64,000 bases of DNA from Flavobacterium microcysteis (GCF_006385255.1 NZ_VFJE01000050.1:239187-303186), one strand, 5' to 3'; positions 35,680 through 45,014 are shown, numbered from the stretch's first letter. Numbers and translations: made by a program. Notes: generated by a model from the letters alone, not told the origin.

Positions 35680-36117
35680 ATGAAAAAGCTAATGTATGCC
35701 GCATTTATAGTTATTATTTTCTCAGCCTGTAAAGATACGGCCAGTGAAAATGCAATGTTAAAGCAACAGCGTGAGATCGATTCTATGAAAGTGGTAATGA
35801 AAGAAAAAGAAGAAGCACTGGCCAAACAAAGAACAATCGATTCTATGAATGCTGTGGTAGCCGCAGCTGAGGCTAAGGCCGCTCAGGCTTCAGCGAATAA
35901 GACTGCTGCACCCGCAACTGCTGCACAGAAGAAAAAAGGATGGAGCAATACGGCGAAAGGAGCTGTGATTGGAGCCGGAGCCGGAGCGATTACCGGAGCA
36001 GCCGTTTCTAAGAAAAAAGGCGAAGGTGCTATTATCGGCGGTTTGGCTGGAGCTGCTGTAGGTGCCGGAACGGGAGCCATTATTGATGATAGCAAAAAGA
36101 AAAAAGAAAAACAATAA
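35680..36117 (+). CDS. Glycine-zipper lipoprotein
   Basis: The 145-residue protein has a lipoprotein signal with lipobox FSAC. A charged coiled-coil-like segment follows (about 25-70) with the near-repeat EIDSMKVV...TIDSMNAV. An Ala-rich stretch leads to a glycine zipper (GAVIGAGAGAITGAA then GAIIGGLAGAAVGAGTGAI) and a Lys-rich tail. Such proteins (YMGG/OmpA-linker type) sit in the outer membrane and often respond to stress. The array of 10-mers upstream suggests tight control. No partner gene is adjacent. Confidence 0.85.
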   Translation: MKKLMYAAFIVIIFSACKDTASENAMLKQQREIDSMKVVMKEKEEALAKQRTIDSMNAVVAAAEAKAAQASANKTAAPATAAQKKKGWSNTAKGAVIGAGAGAITGAAVSKKKGEGAIIGGLAGAAVGAGTGAIIDDSKKKKEKQ

Positions 36118-36132
36118 CCTTTGGGATTACTA

Positions 36133-36159
36133 AAAAGAGAGGCATTAAGCCTCTCTTTT
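36133..36159. terminator. Bidirectional terminator
   Basis: AAAAGAGAGGC / GCCTCTCTTTT stem between the convergent glycine-zipper and SCO genes, followed by a long T-run on the plus strand. Confidence 0.88.
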
Positions 36160-36160
36160 T

Positions 36161-36835
36161 TTATTCTGATTTTTCAGTGGACAAAAAATTAATGTCTTCC
36201 AGAAGTCTTTGCACTTCTTCAGGTTTGGTACCGTCATAAAATCCCCTGATTCGTCTTTTTGCATCTACCAAGACAAAATTTTCAGTATGTACCATGTCAT
36301 ATAATTCGCTGGAATCTGTAGTTTTTACTGCCAGATATGATTTTCGGGCAATATAATAGATGTCTTTTTTATCGCCGGTAACCAGGTTCCATTTGCTGTC
36401 TATTACTCCTTTTTTAATGGCATATGCTTTTAATACTTCAGGCGTATCAATGTCAGGCATTACAGTATGGGAAAGCAGCATTACTTTAGGATTGTCCTTG
36501 ATCTGCTCTTGAAGCCAGGCCATATTTTCGCCCATCGGTACGCAGATGGACGGACAAGTCGTAAAGAAAAAGTCAGCTACATAAATCTTTCCTTCATAAT
36601 CTTTCTGAGTTATCGTTTTGCCGTTTTGGTTGGTAAACGAAAAATCATCAATGGTATGGTATTTTTTTACATACTGCACGGTAGTGTCTACCATTTCAGG
36701 ATTGACATCAGCAGGATTATAAATCTTGAGTGTCTTTTGCGGTTTTAATGCAAAATAGAAAAGTGTAATAATAGTCGCTGATAATAAGAAAAGGACAAGA
36801 AAGAAAATTCTATATTTTTTAAAAAAGGTAAGCAT
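36161..36835 (-). CDS. SCO1/SenC-family copper/thiol protein
   Basis: The 224-residue protein has an N-terminal membrane anchor (about 9-29) and a thioredoxin-like periplasmic domain. The copper-binding motif is C94-P-S-I-C98 (FFTTCPSICVPMG), and the distal histidine is H183 (DMVHTENFVLVD). SCO proteins help assemble the CuA centre of cytochrome oxidase or act as thiol reductases. The oxidase genes are not in view. It diverges from the M13 peptidase gene. Confidence 0.92.
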   Translation of the reverse strand: MLTFFKKYRIFFLVLFLLSATIITLFYFALKPQKTLKIYNPADVNPEMVDTTVQYVKKYHTIDDFSFTNQNGKTITQKDYEGKIYVADFFFTTCPSICVPMGENMAWLQEQIKDNPKVMLLSHTVMPDIDTPEVLKAYAIKKGVIDSKWNLVTGDKKDIYYIARKSYLAVKTTDSSELYDMVHTENFVLVDAKRRIRGFYDGTKPEEVQRLLEDINFLSTEKSE

Positions 36836-36925
36836 CGTGAAGAAATTTTTGCGAAATTACAAAAGAAAGCATCATGCAGATTTTATTTTAACAGTTATAT
36901 AAGTCGATGCAAATAGTTTACTTTT

Positions 36926-36933
36926 TAAATTTG
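36926..36933 (+). promoter_or_regulatory. -7 element of the M13 peptidase gene
   Basis: TAAATTTG matches TAnnTTTG. Transcription would begin near 36940, downstream of the GTG at 36933. This supports the ATG at 36957 as the real start. Confidence 0.5.
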
Positions 36934-36956
36934 TGCAACACAAACAGAGTTTTTAT

Positions 36957-39014
36957 ATGAAAATAATTTCGAATAAGGGTATGCTGTCCTTTACGGCCAT
37001 GATTTTAGCCGCAATTTCGGCAAATGCTCAGGAAAAATCACAGCATCCTGGGATTGAAATCCAGTACATGGATTTGTCAGTAAGACCCAATGACGACTTC
37101 TTTAAATTTGTTAACGGAAAATGGGTAAAGGATACAGAGATTCCTGCCGACAGAACTCGTTGGGGAAGTTTTGACGAACTTCGTCAGAGAACAGATGAAG
37201 ATGCGTTAGCTATCCTTAAGAAAGCTGCAGCAGATAAAAAGCTGGACCCTAAATCGGATCAGGCTAAGGCTGTAAATCTTTACAAGTCCATTATGGACAC
37301 GGTAACAAGAAACAAACAAGGTATTGCTCCTCTGAAACCGTATTTGGCAAAAATCAATGCAGTTAAAAATGTAAAAGACCTTCAGGCCTTGATGATCGAA
37401 ATGGAGCCAACAGGTGGCGTTGGATTTACAGGAGCCGGAGTAGGAACTGATGCTAAAAACAGTAACAGAAATGTAGTGACTGTTGGTTTGGGAAGCTTAG
37501 GTCTTCCAGACAGAGACTATTATGTTTCTGATGAAGCCGATTCTAAAGAAAAAAGAGAAAAATACGAGTTGCACGTTGCAAGAATGTTGCAATATCTTGG
37601 CGAAAAACCAGAAGAAGCAAAGAAAAATGCGGCAAAGATTTTAGCATTGGAAATTGCAATGGCTAAGCCACGTTTGGACAGAGTGGAGAGAAGAGACAGA
37701 AGAAAGACGTACAATCCGATGGCTATTGCTGATTTGCAGAAACTGACTCCTTCTATTAACTGGAATACGTACCTGACAGGAATCGGACTTCCAAAATTGG
37801 ATTCGGTTATCGTATCTCAGCCAAAATACATGACTTCTTTAGAAGAAATCTTCAAACAAAATAAAGTTGAGGATTGGAAAGAATACATGAAATGGACTTT
37901 GCTCAACAGAGCTACAGGAACACTTTCTACAGAAATCGAAACAGCAAACTGGGAATTCTATGGAAAAACGTTGACAGGAGCAATCAAACAAAGACCTCGT
38001 GACGAAAGAGCACTGCAAACTGTAAACGGAACAATTGGTGAAGCTTTAGGAAAACTATACGTTGCAGAAAAATTCCCGCCAGAAGCTAAAGCCAAAGCGG
38101 AATTGATGATCAAAAATATCTTTTTGGCTTTTGAAAACAGAATCAACAGATTGCCTTGGATGACAAAAGCAACAAAAGCCAGTGCCATTGAAAAATTACA
38201 CAAGTCAAGAATCAAAATTGGATATCCTGACAAATGGAAAGATTATTCTACATTGACAATTGTTGCTCCTGAAAAAGGAGGAACTTATTTTGAAAACATG
38301 AAAAATGTAGCTCGTTGGAACTATAAAGATGACATCGAGAAATTAAACAAGCCGGTTGATAAAGACGAATGGTTTATGTCTCCTCAGACTGTAAACGCAT
38401 ATTACAACCCTTCATATAATGAAATCGTTTTCCCGGCTGCTATCCTACAACCGCCATTCTATGATTACAAAGCAGATGAAGCTGTTAATTATGGAGGAAT
38501 CGGAGCTGTAATTGGACATGAGATTTCACACGGATTTGACGATTCAGGATCTCGATATAATGCTGATGGAAACTTGGTAAACTGGTGGTCTGATGAAGAC
38601 TTGAAGCAGTTTACAGGATTGGGCGGTGCTTTGGCAGACCAATACAGTGCTTTGCAGCCGCTACCTGGAATTTATGTTGACGGTAAATTTACCTTAGGTG
38701 AAAACATCGGAGATTTAGGTGGTGTAAATGCAGCTTATGATGGTTTGCAATTGTACTTAAAAGCAAATGGACGTCCTGGATTGATTGATGGATATACTCC
38801 AGAACAGCGTTTCTTTATTTCATGGGCGACTATTTGGAGAACCAAAGCTCGTGATGAAGCGATTAAGAATCAGGTAAAAACAGATCCGCATTCGCCAGGA
38901 ATGTACAGAGCTTATGTACCACTTCAAAATGTGGACGCATTCTATGAAGCATTCAAAATCAAAAAAGGAGACGGAATGTATGTAGAACCAGACAAGAGAG
39001 TTAAAATCTGGTAA
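36957..39014 (+). CDS. M13-family zinc endopeptidase (neprilysin/PepO-like)
   Basis: The start at ATG 36957 gives 685 residues with a signal peptide (ending ANAQ, about residue 25). Residues about 40-400 are the M13 N-terminal domain. The C-terminal catalytic domain has the zinc motif HEISH (about 520, in VIGHEISHGFDDSG) with the third ligand in GENIGDLGG (about 581), and the conserved end VDKRVKIW-like DKRVKIW. It degrades small peptides in the periplasm or at the surface. It is a single gene with its own promoter and terminator. Confidence 0.95.
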   Translation: MKIISNKGMLSFTAMILAAISANAQEKSQHPGIEIQYMDLSVRPNDDFFKFVNGKWVKDTEIPADRTRWGSFDELRQRTDEDALAILKKAAADKKLDPKSDQAKAVNLYKSIMDTVTRNKQGIAPLKPYLAKINAVKNVKDLQALMIEMEPTGGVGFTGAGVGTDAKNSNRNVVTVGLGSLGLPDRDYYVSDEADSKEKREKYELHVARMLQYLGEKPEEAKKNAAKILALEIAMAKPRLDRVERRDRRKTYNPMAIADLQKLTPSINWNTYLTGIGLPKLDSVIVSQPKYMTSLEEIFKQNKVEDWKEYMKWTLLNRATGTLSTEIETANWEFYGKTLTGAIKQRPRDERALQTVNGTIGEALGKLYVAEKFPPEAKAKAELMIKNIFLAFENRINRLPWMTKATKASAIEKLHKSRIKIGYPDKWKDYSTLTIVAPEKGGTYFENMKNVARWNYKDDIEKLNKPVDKDEWFMSPQTVNAYYNPSYNEIVFPAAILQPPFYDYKADEAVNYGGIGAVIGHEISHGFDDSGSRYNADGNLVNWWSDEDLKQFTGLGGALADQYSALQPLPGIYVDGKFTLGENIGDLGGVNAAYDGLQLYLKANGRPGLIDGYTPEQRFFISWATIWRTKARDEAIKNQVKTDPHSPGMYRAYVPLQNVDAFYEAFKIKKGDGMYVEPDKRVKIW

Positions 39015-39022
39015 TAAACTTA

Positions 39023-39050
39023 AAAATCCCAAGTGTGAACTTGGGATTTT
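39023..39050. terminator. Bidirectional terminator
   Basis: AAAATCCCAAGT / ACTTGGGATTTT stem with loop GTGA and a T-run. It lies between the M13 gene and the convergent lipoprotein gene. Confidence 0.9.
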
Positions 39051-39641
39051 TTATTTTTTAAACTTTTCCTGACTTTTCTTCAATATGTTTTTTACGTCTT
39101 CTTTCGATTCAAAATTTATACGTGTCGTATCCCACTCAACTTCATAGGGTAGGTAGGCCAAATTGTGGGTTTTATGGTAAAGAACAATTTCTTCCTCTAA
39201 AGTTGTCCTACGGACAAGAAATTTTGGGATTCTTTTTTTTGCAAAAGCAGACAGCATTTTTTCTAAAATGGGCGATTTTACAGTATCGGTATAGGACGCA
39301 ACAGAAATAATTTGAAATGTTTTCCGACTAAAATTTAAGTCAATAAATTCTTCAATACTTGCTGCGGGTAACTGTATTATATCTCTTGTGTCTAAGCCAA
39401 TGAATATTGGACGATTATCTTTAGGAGGAGCGCATGCTGCCAAACAAGAATAATTTTCATAAAAGTAAACTTTGTTTGTATCAGCAAGAATAAAATTGGC
39501 AGTTCCATAATGGCCATACTCAATTTTAGAAGATAAATTTTGTATGCTGTCTCTTTTTGAAATAATATAGGCTTCTTTTTCGTTTTGTTTAAGAGGCAAT
39601 TTATCATTACAGCTAATGATAAAAAGGACTAATCCTGACAT
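39051..39641 (-). CDS. Lipoprotein of unknown function, probably frameshifted at its signal peptide
   Basis: The open frame encodes 196 residues starting MSGLVLFIISCNDK. A lipobox (IISC) is present but the leader has no positive n-region. The ATG at 39667 overlaps the upstream gene stop (ATGA) and begins MKK, then a stop ends that frame after eight codons. One extra A in the A7 tract at 39664-39658 would join it to this frame as a standard lipoprotein signal MKKKSFVFLMSGLVLFIISC. So the gene is either phase-variable, a recent pseudogene, a recoded gene, or affected by a base-call error. The mature domain is unrecognised. It is last in a four-gene operon. Confidence 0.7.
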   Translation of the reverse strand: MSGLVLFIISCNDKLPLKQNEKEAYIISKRDSIQNLSSKIEYGHYGTANFILADTNKVYFYENYSCLAACAPPKDNRPIFIGLDTRDIIQLPAASIEEFIDLNFSRKTFQIISVASYTDTVKSPILEKMLSAFAKKRIPKFLVRRTTLEEEIVLYHKTHNLAYLPYEVEWDTTRINFESKEDVKNILKKSQEKFKK

Positions 39642-39663
39642 TAGAAAAACAAAAGACTTTTTT

Positions 39664-40467
39664 TCATATCCCGTTAAATTTATAGTCCAAAACCACTTCT
39701 AGTTTATTGCTGTCGATAATCTTTCCAACTGATTTTTTTTCAGCATTGAATTTTGGTAACTCCAAACCAAGGCTTTCTGCTTTTTGAGTATAATATTCTT
39801 TTCTGCTTGGATGAATAGAAGCCACTGCATTGAAAACCGTATTCCAACTATCTTTTTCAATAATTTTTAAAATAATCCCAATACAATCTTTCTGATGGAT
39901 AAGGTTTATGGGGCCATTTGGGTTTTCAATATTTTCTCTGCCTGAAAGAAATTTTATCGGATGGCGGTCTTCGCCTATCAATCCACCAAAACGCAAAACG
40001 GTAGTGTTGAATTTAGGATTATTTAATAAGAGGTTTTCAGATTCAAAAAGCTGTCTGCCACTTTCGGTATCAGGATTTGGAATATCTTCTTCTGTGATAA
40101 CGGGAATGTTTTCCGTATCAGTATATACCGATGTTGAACTTATAAAAAGTACTTTTTTGATGGAATATTTCTCAATTTCCAAAACCAAATTCTGAATTTT
40201 TGCTACAAAATTTTCATTCGTATCGCCTTTCAGTTTTGGAGGAATATCAATAATCAGTATTTCGGAATCACTCAAAAAACCGTTCAGATTTCCTTGAATT
40301 CCTTCAGAACTTACAGCAACCAAAAAAGGCTTTATCCCGGAATTTTCCAGAATAGTAAGTTTGTTTTCGGAAGTTGTAGAGCCGTTTACTGAAAATCCTT
40401 TCTCTAGGAACGCCTTAGCCAAAGGCAATCCTAGCCAGCCGCAACCTAATATGCTAATTTGCGGCAT
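39664..40467 (-). CDS. NAD(P)-binding SDR/epimerase-like protein
   Basis: The 267-residue cytosolic protein has an N-terminal Rossmann loop GCGWLGLPLAKAF (8-20) and the block VLFISSTSVYTDTENIP (about 104-120), where an S/Y pair matches the extended SDR active region. The following SGRQLFESENLLL region lacks the usual YxxxK, so catalytic activity is uncertain. It resembles the YeeZ-like group of nucleotide-sugar-epimerase relatives. Its start lies inside the end of the M28 peptidase gene (14-base overlap), and its stop overlaps the next gene's likely ATG. Confidence 0.85.
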   Translation of the reverse strand: MPQISILGCGWLGLPLAKAFLEKGFSVNGSTTSENKLTILENSGIKPFLVAVSSEGIQGNLNGFLSDSEILIIDIPPKLKGDTNENFVAKIQNLVLEIEKYSIKKVLFISSTSVYTDTENIPVITEEDIPNPDTESGRQLFESENLLLNNPKFNTTVLRFGGLIGEDRHPIKFLSGRENIENPNGPINLIHQKDCIGIILKIIEKDSWNTVFNAVASIHPSRKEYYTQKAESLGLELPKFNAEKKSVGKIIDSNKLEVVLDYKFNGI

Positions 40468-42841
40468 TGGCGTTGATTTCCAGGTTTGTTGGCTGTTGTT
40501 CTAAACTGTCTAACAGTTGTTCAGGAACGATTTCCTTTCTGAAATTAGGTTTTATTTTCTGCTTTATGACTACAGCGTCATTTAGCACAAAAGGAGTTGG
40601 CATCATCCAGTTTTCACGTTTTGCAATGCTGAACATTTTGTTACTCATCAGGTCAAAAGAAGACTCCATCAAATCCATGTCAAGTACCGCTTTTGAAGCA
40701 ATACTGAACTGCAATTCCAAAGGTTCGTTATCCGTCACATAATAGCTCAAAAGCTTTCTTCCTTTTCTCTTGAAAGCAGAGCCTTTTTGGTTGATGTGTT
40801 TTACACCATTGGCTCTCAGGTTATGGAAAGTAAGATTCTCATGTGCAAAAATATCATAGCGGTTCACCTTTCGGTTAGGACTGATTTTTATTTTAAGATG
40901 CCTTTGAGTTCCAATTACAGTATCACGAAGAAATTGGATAGTAGGTTCTTCCAGTTCTTTAGCCGGAGCCGTATTAGAATAAGTGAATTTTGAATCGTAT
41001 TTGCTAAATAGGTTATAAGGTTCCAGCTGTTTTGCATCTGAAGGTTTCTCTCCCAAATATCCTTTCGTCCAACTGTCGAGATTTTCGTCATAAGTCACCC
41101 ATAATGCTTTGTTGGTATCACCATCATAGACATACAAGAGACTATTTGGTTTTGCCTTTCCTGGCTCATAACCGGAATCTAGATGTGCTTTTATAAAAAA
41201 GCCTACAGCAATCAATAGCATTGCCGAGGCCCAAATTCCTTTTTTCGGATAGTAACCAAAAACAGGCAATAGCAGTGTAAAAACCAAAACGGTCAGTACC
41301 GCACTTCCGGCTAGTAGTTTTAGTCCTAATCCGATTGGGAATGTGGTGATAAACGGGACAAAAATTATAAAAGCCGGAATGCTGAGAATAAGGTTCAGTA
41401 TCCAGCTCTTTTTCTGAGTAATTACAAAATACGCTAGCATGATAAGGGAACAAAAAACAGGGATTATAAAGAATCCTGCTCCCGGAAGGTAAATTGCTAG
41501 GGCTATGTTTATCAAAATCCATATAAACATAGGCGCTATGGAAAAATTCATAGCCTGGTTTTCGAAATAGTATTTTTTATAGAAAGCAAAACTGATTGCC
41601 AAGCTGATAAATACAAAAAAGCCGATATAATAATGGCCATTATAGGTAAATCCGTGTAGAATGTCTTTGTATTGAGGATAGAACTGATTCAGGACTTTCC
41701 ATCCCAAGAAAGCGGCAGCGCCAGAAATCAGGAGAGAGGCAAAGAACGGAGCAAAGCCTCGCCCTATTTCTTTTATTGATAAGGTTCTTTTTCCTATACC
41801 GATAAACACAATAAAAATGAAAAGTGCTCCGGCAATAGTGACTAAGATAAAATTCCAGGAAAAAGGATAGCTTACAAAGTAAAAAGGAGTGTTGAAATAA
41901 ACATGATCGTCGCTGCTGTTGAGCGTATTTAAATCAGCATTAGCGAAATAATTGAGCAACGGAACAATATAAGTGCCTTGGTGCGCTAAAGTTGTGTGGC
42001 TCAAATGCTGGATGTCATCCTGCTGTGTATGATAATTAAAATGGTCGTCAATAAACGCAAAGTTAAATCCCTGGATTTTTCCTTCTTCCCTGAAAACAGT
42101 CAGATCCGTGTCGTTTGGAAGCATTTTATAAATGCTGTACATCAGAGAGTTTGAAACAGGGAAGCCAGGATTCGCTTTTGTAAATTCTCTAACCATAGAT
42201 GCGTTTCCTTCATTGGTTTCCATCAACATATAGGATGGTCCGGCACTTCCTCTTGCTTCAAGATTCAGGACAAGACCTACTTCTTTCGCCCAAGGATGTC
42301 CGGTTACGAAAAGAGCGGCTCCGTTTAAGCCCAGCTCTTCTGCATCAGAAAACAAAATAATGATGTCGTTTTTATTGGCTGCTTTATTGGCTAGAAAAGC
42401 CCTGACACTTTCTAAGATGGTAGCAATTCCGGAAGCATCATCACCCGCACCGAGAGAAGAAGAATGCGGAGCACTGTCATAATGCGATAAGAGCATCAGT
42501 GCTTTGGAGTTGTTTGAACCTTTAATCCGGGCAAGAATATTTTTTGATTTTGCCAGATTTCCCCATTCTGTCAAGGTATATCCTTCCTGCGTTGACGTTT
42601 CCAGTCCCATTTTTTGAAGTTCTTTCTCAAGAAGGGAGGCAACGGTCTTATGATTTTCAGAACCAACATAATGTGGTGCTTTTGCTATAGTGGCAACTTG
42701 CTCAAGAGCTCTTTTTGTAGAGAATTCCGTTAGAGGGACTTCTTCTTCGGCAACGTTTTGGGGCATCATTGCAAAGAAAACCCCATAGATGATTCCTGCA
42801 ACAAGCAAGGCAGAAATAAGGGAATTATATCTTTTTTTCAT
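40454..42841 (-). CDS. Multispanning M28-family aminopeptidase
   Basis: The 795 residues start with a membrane helix (about 8-26), then an M28 zinc-peptidase domain with ligands H120 (LLSHYDSAP), D134 (GAGDDASG) and the E168-E169 pair (DAEELGLNG), with further ligand candidates E195 and a His in DDHFNYHT. About eight membrane helices follow (about 325-570), then a soluble C-terminal domain of some 220 residues. The layout is that of ER-type Fxna/ERMP1 relatives. Its substrate is unknown. It lies 10 bases behind the zinc-ribbon gene and overlaps the SDR gene. Confidence 0.9.
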   Translation of the reverse strand: MKKRYNSLISALLVAGIIYGVFFAMMPQNVAEEEVPLTEFSTKRALEQVATIAKAPHYVGSENHKTVASLLEKELQKMGLETSTQEGYTLTEWGNLAKSKNILARIKGSNNSKALMLLSHYDSAPHSSSLGAGDDASGIATILESVRAFLANKAANKNDIIILFSDAEELGLNGAALFVTGHPWAKEVGLVLNLEARGSAGPSYMLMETNEGNASMVREFTKANPGFPVSNSLMYSIYKMLPNDTDLTVFREEGKIQGFNFAFIDDHFNYHTQQDDIQHLSHTTLAHQGTYIVPLLNYFANADLNTLNSSDDHVYFNTPFYFVSYPFSWNFILVTIAGALFIFIVFIGIGKRTLSIKEIGRGFAPFFASLLISGAAAFLGWKVLNQFYPQYKDILHGFTYNGHYYIGFFVFISLAISFAFYKKYYFENQAMNFSIAPMFIWILINIALAIYLPGAGFFIIPVFCSLIMLAYFVITQKKSWILNLILSIPAFIIFVPFITTFPIGLGLKLLAGSAVLTVLVFTLLLPVFGYYPKKGIWASAMLLIAVGFFIKAHLDSGYEPGKAKPNSLLYVYDGDTNKALWVTYDENLDSWTKGYLGEKPSDAKQLEPYNLFSKYDSKFTYSNTAPAKELEEPTIQFLRDTVIGTQRHLKIKISPNRKVNRYDIFAHENLTFHNLRANGVKHINQKGSAFKRKGRKLLSYYVTDNEPLELQFSIASKAVLDMDLMESSFDLMSNKMFSIAKRENWMMPTPFVLNDAVVIKQKIKPNFRKEIVPEQLLDSLEQQPTNLEINANAAN

Positions 42842-42851
42842 TCAGTTGAGA

Positions 42852-43217
42852 TTATTTGGGTGGTGTTAAATATTCTTTCTTAACTACTATATAAGAATCA
42901 TTTTCTATAGGCAAATAAGCTTGGTCATATAGGAAATAGTAGGTATTTCCGGTTTCTGTTGGCAATGCACTTGTAAAAAATTCAAACTCAAAACCCTTAA
43001 TCAGTAATCTTGACCGTGAAATCTTCGTTTTGCCATCAGAATTTATTCCCGATAAAATTCTGTAATTTTTGCGTAACTTGTTGTTAATGTTGCGCATTAA
43101 ATTATTCGAATCTTTATTTATTTTGTTATTATATGCATTCCTGCATGCGTCATTACAGAACTTTTTGTCTTCACGACCTGTAATCCTCTCCCTACATTCT
43201 AAACATGATTTTGGCAT
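42852..43217 (-). CDS. Small zinc-ribbon protein (DUF2116-like)
   Basis: The 121-residue protein opens with CLECRERITGREDKKFCNDACRNAYNN in pieces, giving a C4 zinc ribbon (CxxC...CxxxC) of the kind found in DUF2116 proteins. A basic helix follows (about 30-55) and a C-terminal strand-rich part. DNA or RNA binding is possible. It is first in the operon with the M28 peptidase, ten bases upstream. No promoter matching the consensus is visible before it. Confidence 0.8.
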   Translation of the reverse strand: MPKSCLECRERITGREDKKFCNDACRNAYNNKINKDSNNLMRNINNKLRKNYRILSGINSDGKTKISRSRLLIKGFEFEFFTSALPTETGNTYYFLYDQAYLPIENDSYIVVKKEYLTPPK

Positions 43218-43340
43218 AATTTATCTTCTTTATGGTATGGTATTTAATAAAAAGGCATGGAAATTCTATACTTTTTAACGGCAAGAATTTTTGTGGGAGG
43301 CTCTACATCTTTTTCTTACACAAACATCAGAAATTTTTTT

Positions 43341-44867
43341 CTATTTCAGCTTTTTAATTTTATATAAATCGTCACGTCTGTCTTTTAATATCCTGACACT
43401 TCCCTGTTCATGCAGTTTTTTTAGCAGGTCGAGATCAACATCAGCAATAAGAGTCATTTCTGTATTTGGAGTAGCTTCAGCCTTGATTCCGTTAGAAGGA
43501 AAGGCAAAATCAGAAGGAGTGAAGACGGCTGCTTGCGCATATTGGATGTCCATGTTGTTTACCTTCGGAAGATTGCCTACGCATCCGGCTATGGCCACAT
43601 AACATTCGTTTTCGATAGCTCTGGCCTGAGCGCAAAATTTTACGCGGGTATAGGCATTTTGCGTATCGGTAAGGAAAGGAACAAAAAGGATTTCCATTCC
43701 TTCATCAGCCATTAATCTTGATAACTCAGGGAATTCTACATCATAACAAATCATGATACCAATTTTACCACAGTCCGTATCAAAAGTTCTGATTTCCGAA
43801 CCACCTTTCATTCCCCAATATTGGACTTCATTAGGAGTGATATGTATTTTGGTATACATTTCATAAGTCCCGTCTCTTTTACACAGAAATCCTACATTAT
43901 AGAGATTTCCATCTTCTATGTAAGGCATGCTGCCGGTAATAATATTGATGTTATATGAAATGGCAAATTCCTGGAATTTCTTGCGAATCGGTTCGCAAAA
44001 ATGAGATATTTCCCTGATGGCATCCGCTTCCGAAAGATGGTTGAAATCTGCCATCAAAGGAGCGATAAACAGTTCCGGGAATAGCACAAAATCACTGCTA
44101 TAGCCTGAAACAACATCGATAAAAAATTCCGATTGCTCGAAAAGGGCTTCCAGATTTGCCAGCGGACGCATTTGCCATTGCACCAATCCGAGTCTGATAA
44201 CGCTTTTTTTGACATTGATAAGCTTAGGGCTTTTTTCATAATAAATATTATTCCATTCCAAAAGCACAGCATATTCCTGAGAACTAATATCGCCCTCAAG
44301 ATAATTTTTCATGATTTTCAATACGTGGAAATCATTGCTTAGCTGAAAAGAAAGAACCGGATCATACAATTCACTCATCCTTACTTTATCGATATATTCT
44401 TTTGGACTCATCTCTTCCGAATATTGGGAATATTTCGGAATCCTTCCGGCAAATATTATGGATTTCAGGTTTAAGGTTTCGCACAATTCCTTACGGGCAT
44501 CGTATAACCTTCTGCCTAGCCTAAGTCCACGATAGGCCGGATCGATAAAGACATCAATTCCATATAAAACTTCTCCATCCGGATCGTGTGTGGAAAAAGA
44601 AAAATTTCCCGTAATCTTTTGGTAAGTATGATTGGAACTAGCTTTTTTATAGTTCACGAGAATGGAAAGGGCTGAGCCCACTACCTTGTCGTCAACCAAT
44701 ATGACCAGCTGTCCTTCCGGAAAAAGAGAAAGCAATTTCTCTATTTCCTTTTCTTCCCAATAAGGTTCGTCAAATTCATCATAAGCGTGCAACATGGAAG
44801 TCTTGAGCTGCTTATAATCTTCTATCTGTAAGTTTCGTAATTCAACTTTATTAATTTCCGCCTGCAT
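43341..44867 (-). CDS. Fusion of GNAT acetyltransferase and carbon-nitrogen hydrolase
   Basis: The 508 residues join a GNAT domain (about 8-190; acetyl-CoA loop region DPAYRGLRLGRRLYD, 109-123) to a nitrilase-superfamily amidohydrolase domain (about 222-500). The catalytic triad is intact: E265 (LFPELFIAP), K340 (YTKIHITP) and C374 (IMICYDVEFPEL). The two-domain order is known in many bacteria, without an agreed substrate. An acyl-amide or acetylated-amine cycle is a reasonable guess. It diverges from ssb across a spacer rich in palindromes. Confidence 0.93.
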   Translation of the reverse strand: MQAEINKVELRNLQIEDYKQLKTSMLHAYDEFDEPYWEEKEIEKLLSLFPEGQLVILVDDKVVGSALSILVNYKKASSNHTYQKITGNFSFSTHDPDGEVLYGIDVFIDPAYRGLRLGRRLYDARKELCETLNLKSIIFAGRIPKYSQYSEEMSPKEYIDKVRMSELYDPVLSFQLSNDFHVLKIMKNYLEGDISSQEYAVLLEWNNIYYEKSPKLINVKKSVIRLGLVQWQMRPLANLEALFEQSEFFIDVVSGYSSDFVLFPELFIAPLMADFNHLSEADAIREISHFCEPIRKKFQEFAISYNINIITGSMPYIEDGNLYNVGFLCKRDGTYEMYTKIHITPNEVQYWGMKGGSEIRTFDTDCGKIGIMICYDVEFPELSRLMADEGMEILFVPFLTDTQNAYTRVKFCAQARAIENECYVAIAGCVGNLPKVNNMDIQYAQAAVFTPSDFAFPSNGIKAEATPNTEMTLIADVDLDLLKKLHEQGSVRILKDRRDDLYKIKKLK

Positions 44868-44907
44868 AAAAAATTCATTTCACGAAAGTTACGCATATTT
44901 TTTCTCT

Positions 44908-44933
44908 TTACAAGCGTTTGTAACCGCTTACAA
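44908..44933. promoter_or_regulatory. Double palindrome, LacI-type operator candidate
   Basis: TTACAA-GCGT-TTGTAA (44908-44923) and TTGTAA-CCGC-TTACAA (44918-44933) are two perfect inverted repeats sharing the middle half-site, 10 bases (one helical turn) apart. Both have CG at the centre, as LacI-family operators usually do. They lie in the spacer between the GNAT-nitrilase and ssb genes. Confidence 0.55.
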
Positions 44934-45014
44934 TCGAAAGTAAACGGGTATATACCGAATAATTTAAGCAAAACGTTGCATATTTGATTTTAAGCTAAAA
45001 CGCATAGCTAGATT

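Noticed and set aside
35883..36114. Minus-strand open frames opposite the glycine-zipper gene
   Set aside because: They arise from the repetitive Gly/Ala codons of the real gene.
36933..36956. GTG start for the M13 peptidase
   Set aside because: The codon overlaps the -7 element, and the ATG at 36957 directly precedes a normal signal peptide.
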